Source: Elysia chlorotica
Taxonomy: Eukaryota; Mollusca; Gastropoda; Plakobranchidae
DNA length: 64,000 nt
Reading direction: 5' to 3'
Assembly (NCBI GenBank): GCA_003991915.1
Contig: RQTK01000142.1
Span: 136,577 to 200,576 of the forward strand
Below, piece by piece: positions 1 to 64,000 of this stretch (the first letter of the stretch is position 1; each line of letters opens with the position of its first letter). The position numbers and the translations under genes are program-made. Under the pieces are notes generated by a model. The model did no database searches and had not been told where the DNA came from. It worked only from the letters and a program-made list of their open reading frames with translations.

Positions 1-760
1 TATTATTATTAAGTATCGGAGAGTTTTATGTTGGAGGCGGCGGTTGCAGTGGAAGTTTGTCACACCTGTGAAAGAACAATGATTTGGCTTTCTCCTGAGC
101 GGTCAGATTGGTCTTTCGATTGACTATTCTGTAGAGCTCTATATCCCTTGTCGACCTTTTGTAATGTATTACAAAATAAAATACCTGTATACTATAATAT
201 CTTCAGCCATTCCACCTCCTTTTTTATGCCTTTCTTTCTGTCTATCAAGACAAGTCAAAATTAATTGTCACCAGCGATGCCTTCTTACGACCTAAAGCTT
301 TAAGTTTTTGCTTATTTTTTCTCAAAAGGTTCACTTCGAAGTGTATTATGTTTGAGGTTCTGAAAGTCATTTACAGCTGTCAACATAATTTTTAAACTAA
401 TGGCAGAAAACTTCTGCAGATCATAGAGCCGTCAGTTCGCCAAAAAGGAACAGAGAGTAACCTGTATCCAGCAAGAAAAACTAATATATGTGTCTCAAAG
501 TAGGATGGTAGAGAAAGTCCAATTTACACATTGGAAATATATTGATTTTGACTCACCTTTTGTGGAAAGAAAGTTGCGTGCCTCCAGAAAAGCAAAACAG
601 GGATTGACCCAAAGTTTAACCTGTTAAAACAATTTTTTAAGCTTAGGACAGAGTGCTTCTGTTGTTGCTGATTTTTTAAAAACATGTTTTCCTTTTAAAC
701 TTTCTTCTCAAATCATAGTCTTTTTCTATAAAACTTCTTTCTTTTCTTTCTTTTTTTCAG
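1..760. other. Intron or upstream sequence of the Rab11-FIP gene
   Basis: No coding exon was recognised. The stretch ends in a strong polypyrimidine tract and AG at 759-760. It holds one copy (150-320) of a 171-base repeat that recurs at 3059-3229. Confidence 0.6.
150..320 (+). repeat. 171-base dispersed repeat, copy 1
   Basis: Starts GTCGACCTTTTGTAATG and ends in TTGCTTATTTTTT. It is nearly identical to 3059-3229 (one clear difference, C versus T, seen). No terminal inverted repeats or flanking target duplication were seen at this copy, so it may be the source copy. Confidence 0.8.
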
Positions 761-5334
<4,574 letters not shown>

Positions 5335-8300
5335 TTCTAGTAGTTCTAGTAGTAACTGAGTAACAAGACGGCTGCGAATGTGCTTGCAGGTACCAGAACT
5401 GAAGGTGTCAAATAGAATGTTACTAATGGAGTGATAAACATAATTGAATTTGCTTGCAATGAACTAGTCCTAAGGCAAGTCTTGAGTGAATTTAAAAAGA
5501 GGGAGAAAAACTGTATGAGAGTGGAAACATGTGGATTTGTCGAATGAAACTTCTATTATCATAAAATATTTTACTTCGTCCGTCACTTCTTATCAGACTA
5601 TTCTCATTTAATCATGTAAAGTAATCATTATTATGCATATGAAATCTCAATATGTATTCCAAGGATAAAGAACTGTTAATTCATAAGAATTCCTGATGCA
5701 AAATTAATGGATGTAAACTTTTAGCAATCGCCCAATGGATGCAAATTTTTAACAATCAAAGATGCTCAATCAGTTTATTTTTTTTTTCTTTATTTTTTTT
5801 TTTTTAAATAATGTACCAGTAAAATTTTATTCACATGCAAAAGTAACTGGAGAATGGGATGGCACCATCTGTTCTCCATTCAAATTAAATTATCTCAAAG
5901 GTTATAATGAATTAAATTCATCCCCATGTATGTGGCACAAAGATTTGTTGTAACTTCTCTATTTTATGATCTAAAGATTGACACTAGTAAGTAGGAAAGT
6001 TGGTCCAATACTATTTGATCAAGTGTCAGGGAACCAACAGTTAGGGACTGATTGTTTTGGGGAAAAGACATTGTGAGGTAGGGGTGTCATTACTTTCCTT
6101 ACCATACTTTACTTTTCTGGTGACTTAAGAGCCCATCCCTTACTGGGTTGACACAAGCAGGTCAGAAGAAAATCTTGTGCATGCTGAGGATTGAACCCAG
6201 CAACTCCACGATGGTGGCCCAACATCTTAAGCACTATGCCCATGGCAACCTCTGTAAAGTCACATGCTTTTCCCAAATTATGAAAATTAAAAAAAAATTT
6301 TTTTTTAGATTTCCGTTTTTTGTTGTTGTTTTTTTTAATACAAAATGCTTATTTTATGTTTTTTATCATGGAAGTCCCTCAAATCAATTTGTGTGAGAAA
6401 AATGACAACAGAATGAGGAAATAGATTTGATTTTTTCATTCAAGCTGAACATAAAAAAAAAACTAGGATGATAATTATTTTTCTATGTTTACTAAGCAAA
6501 ACGAATTGCAATGTTCTATGTACTTAAATTATTAAATTGTTTTTGTGGTTAATCTACGAAAACGAATGTGGTGAATCTTGCCAATATCTAATGCATTTAT
6601 GGCTTTTCCCACCTTGCATTCTGGTTACACTGAATGGTCTTTTCTAGACTGATGAAGTTGACCAGGTGTGATGCTTTTTCAAATGGCCCTAGGTAATTAT
6701 ATGATACATGTTTTGGCTATAGGATTCATCAACTTGTTAAATATGTTTATCTGCTATAGATATATTTTCTTCATTGTTTTTATTGTGTCATTTTCTTAGC
6801 TACCTTTGACTGTCATTCTATCTGAAACTTAAAGGTTGTGATTATTGATTACATCTCAACAATTTTTTGTGTTTACAGGGATTTATATCCAAATGAAACA
6901 GCAGTAACATATTATTTACAGCAACATCGTAAACTGCCTTTCAATATTTATGACATGGTGATTACAATATATTTTTGTACATTTGCTCTATTCCATGGAA
7001 GGTTGTGATTTATTTTCTTGATGACATTAACTTTCTAATTTTATGTACTGAAAATCTGAAACATTCCTCACAATTGTTTTTCGCTGTTTTGGAAAATTAT
7101 ATTAAGTGTATTGTTATGAGTAATAAAACAAGTAATAAAGTTCAAAGGAACATTATTTGGCAAATAATGCAGCTTAATATCCCCTTCCATCCTATGATTA
7201 AGATCTGATGATCATCTCTAAGAAGTGGATGTTTGTGTCATTCATTTCATTCGAATCATATCAAAAGGTGCTAGAATCTTATATTTGCTGTGTATCTGAA
7301 AATCTGTATATTAGATCTGAGAATGCCTTCCAGGTTAAGGGGGCCAATCTTTTGATATCACTTACTTTTATGATTCATTTTAGCCCATTATGATGAGTTA
7401 GTTGTGGTGATAATGAAACCAAGTACATCTATTTCCCTATTTTTCAGCAAAGTATACCCATGCTACTTATATTTTGAGCTATTTGATATTTTCGTCTACA
7501 TATATGATCAATGCCCTCAGTTCCATTATGTAAGCGTGTTTGATGTTTTATTCAAGAAATTATCAAGAAATATTTATTTATTTAAAATATAGATGTGTGC
7601 AACGAAACTGTAGGAAGAAATTTCTTTTTAAGTGACTTTTGGCTACCTAATAGAGACATGCTTTTGTGTGAAATAAAATGAGACCGACAAAAAGTAAATT
7701 ATCTTTTTCACTGTAATGGCTATTTCTAATCAAGACAAGACTTGGTGTCAATGAAATCATATAACCAGGGGCTTAATACTCATAAAAAATCCTCATACTC
7801 ATCATTTATTAAACATCGCCACTAGCTTTTTCTCACATTGTTACAGCTATACATAGAGATATCATGTGTATACAATTATGATCTAATTATGATAATGTAT
7901 ACAATTATGTTAATGTAAATAGCATATCCAATGTCTATTGCAAGTTGGCATACATTCCAATATACAAGAACTTTGATGCATTGCTGTTTTGCAAGGTTTA
8001 TCTAAGTTTTGCCATCTTTCATCATCCTCACAAAATTTTAAATATATCTATAATAGGAGACATCTATACTATACTAGACTTTGTGGACTATTTGTTTCTG
8101 TCATTCTGCATCTTGTCAATACCTCTATTTATTTTCTGATCAGAAAAATAGTTTTTCACCTTCAATCACTTTAGTTTTTGGTTATAATTCTAAAAATAGT
8201 CTCAGTAATGCAAAATTATCACAAAATGGGCAACAAAAGTATAATTCATGCATGAACAAAATTTTCTGATAAATGGAAAAGTTTTTTATTTCATGTCCCA

Positions 8301-10960
8301 ATATCTTTTTACATAAAACTAAAATATCATAATTGTTTGACAAAATTAGGCATGTGTTGCAATTTTTACAATTAATGTTCTTGGTTCTACAATATTGGTA
8401 ACTTTTGTTGACCTTATGAAGAAAAACTATTTTGTTGAAGCCTGCTTTTTTTTGTGCTACATTAAATTTTAAGATTGGTAAGAAAAAACCAGCTGTGTGG
8501 AGGGTAACTATTTTTTTTACAGAATGATAAAAAAAATGTATAAAATTCTATGGCTCTCTTACATAATTATGAAGTTAGATCAGTACAACCTATGAGAATA
8601 AAAACATTTCATTTGCAATGCATTTCACCATTACACTTTGTCTTTTTTGTTAAAGCTTACATTATGAATTCAAAATTTTGTAATGAGCATTATATTATGT
8701 GCATTTAGACATTAAGGTGTTTGCTGCTTTTGCTTGAAGAATTAGACTTGCATGATAAATGAGAGTAGATGTGTACGAAACACTATTTCTTAAGTTAAGC
8801 AAAGTGAGACAGTATGTTGATGTCTCATTTTTAGTTATCTTGCTCTTATTTCAATTTGGCTCTATTTTTCTTAAATTTCAGATTATTACCAATAAAAACC
8901 AGTGTTTTATTAGATGCTAAAGTGATGGACAAATCCACATGAAAGTAAAATGATATGAAATTGTAAATAAATGAGGCTAAATATTTAAACTTAATATCAA
9001 GGAACTTTATATTTAAGTGCATTGGCATTCTTGTATATCTCAGAAAGTGTAAATTAGTGATGCCCTCTTTTCACTTATGCAACCAGAAAGTAAACTGTGT
9101 TTTGATAATAATTAATTGGCATTAATAAGTTAAATGGTTTTATGAAAAGAAGAATAGAAAAATGCTTGTCTATAAATAACATTTTAAGCAGAATTCCATG
9201 ATGTTGTAACTGTTATGAAAGCATGTTGTTACAGTGAACTGTGATAGTGACATTTTGCCTTCTTAACATTCATACAATGCAGCTCTAAGATTAATGTTTC
9301 AAGATATGCCCATCTGCAAAGTTGTTTTATTCAAAGTAAGCAATGTTTGTTGTACATGTACAAGTTAATGTGAGCAAAAATCATTGTTGAAAATTGTCCA
9401 TAGACACCTACAAAATCTAATTCTTTTATAACGATCTCTACAAACCATAAAGATTGTTTTATTGAAGTAAAAGTGTTTACTGTATAAATGTTTATAGACA
9501 TTGAAATGTGAACGTTTGACTCAGTCTGCTTGTATTATTCATAGAAATTTTTTATTTGAATGATTAACTTTTTTATTAGATACATTTGCAAGTTTTTCAT
9601 AGCAAAAATGAAACTCCTGGAAATGGAAAGATAAATTGTCTAACCTCAGCAATTTAAAAATTTGTAATTTTATTAACCCATTTTTGTTTTTTTTTTGTTG
9701 TTGAAAATTTTGAAGTAATATAGCAAGTTTGTGTTCTAATCTTGTAATAATCTGGACCCTTATGAGTATGGCCAGCCTTCTCAGGTTGTAGAAAAAAAAA
9801 TTAATCTTATGTTTCTTTTTTTCTGTAAAATATCAAAATAACTATTGAAACGCTTTCGCTCTTTGTGACTATGATAGCATTATAATATTTCTGAGTCATT
9901 TTATTCATGTCACGTCACAATTGCCCCTTAATTGCTTTTATAAACTTTTGAGATAAAGAGATTAGGCCATGTTTAACCATCTCAATTATTTCCCCCATAT
10001 CTCATACGGGTCATTAGTGAGAGACACCATTAAATCTACTAGATGCAACAAGATTGTAACGGAAAAAGGGTGGACACTTGGATGGTAAGTTTTGATACAT
10101 GATAGAAAAAATATGTCCAAGAACGAGGAAATGCTATGAGAAAATGTCATTTGGGATAATAACTGAATAATTGGCGTTCAAAATATACATACTGTTTAAT
10201 TTTGTAATTGAGTATCCTTCATGTACTTTTTTGAGAATGAGGAGGAGAGAAAAATTATCTTTAACAAGAAATGAAAATTAATGTATATATTGATATTGAT
10301 ACATGTATCTATGATTCCTGAATTGCAATGCTGTAGTGTTTATTTGCAATTTTGAAGTGTACATCTGCTTACTTAGATATTCCAAGGTTTGATCAACTTT
10401 GTATACATTTTCTAAAAGGATAGGTAGTCACTTTTGTAATGTCTGTTAATGGATCAGTATTTGTTCCTTGGTAAAACTTAAAAGTTATCAGAAAGTATTG
10501 TGTTTTGAAAAGTGCGAATTATAATACTTTATCAAACATCACACAATTTTCTGGTATTTAATCACTATATACTATTATTTTATAAAATAAAGTTTGTGCA
10601 AACTGTACCCTATTGCTTTTTTGTTTGTGTATTGTATGTGCGAGTCCAAATGTAGAAGGCTGTTATTTGGATATCAATCCAGTGGTATTCCTTTTGAGCT
10701 AATATAAGCTGTAAATGTAATTGCAAACAAACTACCAAAGTAAATATAATTTTTTTCCTAGGTTCAACTTTTAAAAAAATATTTAATTTGCTCTATAAAC
10801 AGAAATGAAAATATTTTTCTAACACTGCATTTATGATAGTTATTGAACACAGACCACTGTTGTTTTTTTGTTTTTTTTTTCGTTTTTTAAAAATTCAAGT
10901 TTGAATCTGTCACATGTTGTATACTGTAATATTCTATGGCTCCACACTCTCTCCCTCTCC
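5335..10960. other. AT-rich region with no recognised gene (3' UTR and/or intergenic)
   Basis: After the Rab11-FIP stop there are 5.6 kb of AT-rich DNA without a convincing exon. Several AATAAA hexamers occur (near 7124, 7670 and 10585), so part may be a long 3' UTR, but no poly(A) site can be chosen from sequence alone. A tRNA-derived repeat lies at 6140-6250. Confidence 0.5.
6140..6250 (-). repeat. Probable tRNA-derived SINE head
   Basis: On the minus strand there is an A-box-like TGGGCATAGTGC (6231-6242) and, about 35 bases downstream, a B-box GGGTTCAATCC (6188-6198), the spacing of an internal RNA polymerase III promoter. It does not fold as a clean tRNA, so a SINE is preferred over a tRNA gene. 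Confidence 0.45.
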
Positions 10961-11007
10961 CTTTAGAGAACCATTAGCCAGTTTATTAGCAAGAACTGTT
11001 CCCCCTC

Positions 11008-11298
11008 TTGTGTTCCTCCTGCAGTGGTGCTCACCCAATATACAAAGCAGCTCTTGAGGATCAGAGGAGAGAAAAGGGAAAAAGTGTTGTAATCTTTACA
11101 AAGAAAAGTAAAGCTGATGAGGCAGAGAAAAAGGGGCGCACTTATCAAAGCTATGACATTTTAATGCAAAGCATTGCTTTGCGAAAAGATTCCAAATCCA
11201 AAAAACAAGATCTAGCTACAATGGATGCCTCATTAAGGACCCTTCAGCATGAGCTATACTCTGTAGTGCCCCCATGTACATACATTTCAAAATCTTGA
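11008..11298 (+). CDS. Orphan exon-like reading frame, function unknown
   Basis: A lysine-rich open frame follows a good acceptor (CTCCTGCAG ending near 11025) and reads GAHPIYKAALEDQRREKGKS, then a charged stretch with VVIFTKKSKADEAEKK, ending at TGA 11296-11298. Composition is more protein-like than the flanking AT-rich DNA, but I do not recognise the family. It could be the last exon of a small gene between the two large ones, or a retrocopy fragment. No upstream exon was found. Confidence 0.3.
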   Translation: MCSSCSGAHPIYKAALEDQRREKGKSVVIFTKKSKADEAEKKGRTYQSYDILMQSIALRKDSKSKKQDLATMDASLRTLQHELYSVVPPCTYISKS

Positions 11299-11573
11299 AC
11301 ATTTTTATGGAAAATGTTAGGTTTATAATTGGGGTAAGTTACAATTACACCCTGGACCAGTCTCATGCCATTGATATTAACAAGACATATGCTGTTATAA
11401 ACAAGACAGAACTAATGCACTTAAAATGTCTCATAAGCTTAAGTTGTTAATAAGTTCAATATATTCACATATCTTTTGAATTGATTTGTTGGTGATAAGT
11501 AAAAGCCTGGTAATGGACAGCTTGTCGGTAGTATTTGTCTTTCAATTTCCTAGATAGTAATTTTTTTTTCCAG

Positions 11574-11706
11574 GATGTAAATTTGAGGAAACATATGTGC
11601 TGGACACCCTGTAGACTAAGATTTGGTTCATTGAGAAGGCTAATGCGCCCAAAGCGTGCAGATAACTCTTACTTTCTTCAATACAAGCTGGCGTTGAGGG
11701 CACCAG
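11574..11706 (+). CDS. Possible orphan internal exon, function unknown
   Basis: A T-rich tract plus CCAG precedes an open segment that encodes a basic peptide (RRLMRPKRADNSYFLQYKLA) and ends at CACCAG followed by GTAGCT, a plausible donor. It may belong with 11008-11298 or be chance. No family recognised. Confidence 0.2.
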
Positions 11707-11739
11707 GTAGCTTGACCAGTTAGTACTTTGGAATGACGA

Positions 11740-12147
11740 GCAGGGAACTCAGCGGTTTGGATATTGGTTGCCTGCCCCCCTTCCCTCTGCATGTAGGATT
11801 GGTCAGGAAACTTTTGGGATCGTACGTATTATCTAAGACTTACATTTCCTCTCCTTGACTCTTTATCTGATAATGACTGAGGCATAGGGTGATTGATTTT
11901 GCTTTTGTTTTGTTGCTTTCACAGAAAACGTAAGTACAGACCATTGTGACTATCTCCCCATGACTCAAAAATGATGATTCGAATTACCCAATGGTCTGGT
12001 CTTTCCCGCTTTCACTCTTAAGCTCTGATTCATTGAACTACCAGTGCTACCATAACAGGGTTTCACGTGAATTTTAAAATGATCTAATTCTAAGTGAACG
12101 TTAATCTTTACTATTTTTAAACACTATGCAAGTGAGGTGATGCGGCG
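11740..12147 (+). repeat. Direct repeat A, copy 1
   Basis: About 408 bases beginning GCAGGGAACTCAGCGG and ending GGTGATGCGGCG recur at 14141-14551 with a few small differences. No coding content seen. Confidence 0.85.
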
Positions 12148-13705
12148 CATTTGACAAACTTTTGTACCACACCAGCATGTCGTGTTTTGTTGACCAACTG
12201 CACGAGGATTTAGTTTCAAGATGAATAGAGATATATGAATTGATACACGTAAAGTTAGTTTGTTGATGGGGAGAGCTATTTAGTCGATATAATTATTGGA
12301 AACTTTAAAAATAGCGCGTGTATATCGGCAGTTTTTGATACCTCGTAAACATGATAAACATTAAATATTATTTTAGAGCATACACTACTGACAGTTTAGG
12401 ACTTAGATGATTGCAATGATTATATTAGCTTGAAGCATGTTTAATTGATCTTGATCGTTATGTCTCATAAGAAAGAAAAACTGGGCCATAAATATCAATT
12501 TTAGCAAGTTTGCTATAAATAACTACCAATGGATCCAGGCTTGTTTCCCCTTGGTCGCATGCAATCTGTTTGGCACCTTAACAAGCTCTCTCTCTCTCTC
12601 TCTCTCTCCCTCGCTCATTTTCCCCTCGTAACGGTAAAGTCAACATAAGAAATTGTGGGTTTTTTCGTGCAACAGAGTTTATTAGAAAAGTTTTAACAAG
12701 TATAGGAAACAAATCAAACCCAGAGAGTATCGTCATTGAAATAATTTTACAGACATGTAAATAACATTAATGCGCTACAGTATTCAATTTTTTTAGTTAT
12801 GTGGACGGCAACAAAGAGTACATTGATGGCATTTATTATTTTGAAGAATATCATCTAATAAAGCGACCTTTATAAATCTACCAATTATTTTAGTGTGAGA
12901 TTTTCATTCATGTTTTGTATGACAGACAATTGTGAGATGATCACAGAAATGCTTTCAAAAATGTGTCACTAACAATACAGATTTGAACATAATTCAAATT
13001 CAATGAATTTAATTCAGGGATCCTTTTGCAAGACATATAGCATTTAAAAGTGTACAGACTGTTAAGTTTTTGTGAGAAAAAATTGAAACTTCAATCCATT
13101 ATTAAAGAGTAGAGTATTAGAGTATCACAGATCTAGTACATCAGGAGTGTAAAATCGTATATGTCACACAACAGTGTGGATTCGGTTATTAAGCCAGGAA
13201 ATCCGAGTAACAACATAAACAAAAGCAATAATTCGGTTTGAGAAAATAAACAAGACGCAATAGCTAACATTTTAATGGTTTTAAAATATCACGACAAGCC
13301 TTGATTTTAATCTATTAATCTATATAAAATGTTTGTTTGTCAATTTCAATCAATATTTTGAGACTGAATGGTACCGCGATGAAATGCAAAGTTTTGTTAA
13401 GAAAGGATTGACACTTATTCATTGTTAAAAAAAACGCATTAAATTCTTTATACTTTATATAACATTTACACTGTCACAATTATGTTAATTCAATGCTCAT
13501 AGTAAGATCCAAAATGGCACCGCTCGTTGACGACACGGATTAAAAGCTGTGAAGTTTTTCTGTCTCAATGAGTTCCGTTCTGTTTCTGAACTGTTCAAAA
13601 CCTACTATGGATAAATTTAACTTATCTTTTAAAGTAAAATACTTTTTATCGTTAGTTTCACTTATCTTATCTTATCACATCTTAAGTAACGTATGCTATA
13701 AGTGT
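12148..13705. other. Non-coding region downstream of the receptor gene
   Basis: No exon recognised. It contains a short CT tract at 12584-12607 and the first arm (12608-12783) of an identical inverted repeat. Candidate poly(A) signals for the minus-strand gene (TTTATT on this strand) occur at 12677 and 12832, but are unproven. Confidence 0.45.
12608..12783 (+). repeat. Inverted repeat arm 1
   Basis: These 176 bases are, as far as I can read, the exact reverse complement of 18912-19087. In each copy the outer side of the CCCTCGCTC end runs into a CT or GA microsatellite. Confidence 0.85.
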
Positions 13706-63973
<50,268 letters not shown>

Positions 63974-64000
63974 CTGAGCAAACACGCAAACAAAACAACT

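Noticed and set aside
6140..6250. Functional tRNA gene at the SINE-like segments
   Set aside because: A and B boxes are present but I could not form the acceptor and anticodon stems of a normal tRNA.

Overview
This is invertebrate animal DNA, most likely from a mollusc (that last step is an inference from protein character and genome style, not proven). Coding exons are short and relatively GC-rich, lie in AT-rich introns of roughly 100-900 bases, and the introns carry long CT/GA, GAA, ATG and GATA microsatellites, tRNA-derived repeats and one DNA-transposon remnant. There are no operons or prokaryotic signals.

Two genes converge. (1) On the + strand, 761-5334, lie the last six exons seen of a class-I-type Rab11 family-interacting protein (Rab11-FIP): part of a C2 domain, a low-complexity basic linker, an unexpected IPT/TIG domain resembling that of the exocyst subunit Sec5, and the C-terminal Rab11-binding coiled coil. 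(2) On the - strand, from beyond the right edge to 13706, lies a very large fibrocystin-L (PKHD1L1)-like receptor. I could chain about 75 exons, around 12.7 kb of coding sequence or 4,200 codons, with splice phases matching at every junction checked except the one before the membrane exon. Domain order from the N-terminal side (right to left): IPT/TIG, PA14, a family-specific region, many IPT/TIG repeats with a cupredoxin-like insert, G8, parallel beta-helix, linker, second G8, second beta-helix, conserved family modules, a membrane-proximal region with a furin-type RKKR site, one transmembrane helix and a proline-rich cytoplasmic tail. Only the extreme N-terminus is missing.

Region by region: 1-760 intron with one copy of a 171-base repeat; 761-5334 Rab11-FIP; 5335-10960 AT-rich, no gene recognised; 11008-11720 two orphan exon-like reading frames; 11740-19690 a mosaic of duplicated and inverted blocks woven through the 3' end of the receptor gene; 19280-33112 membrane-proximal, beta-helix and G8 exons; 33113-35892 a long intron with a P-element-like transposase remnant; 35893-63973 the rest of the ectodomain, with a 0.85-kb duplication at 46.3 kb and a 7-base N gap at 37931.

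The most notable points are the Sec5-like IPT domain in a Rab11-FIP, an in-frame TAG inside an otherwise intact receptor exon (53068-53070), a probable one-base frameshift in the tail exon, and duplicated exon blocks that leave impossibly short introns. The last three could be genuine gene decay or assembly errors; reads or transcripts would decide.
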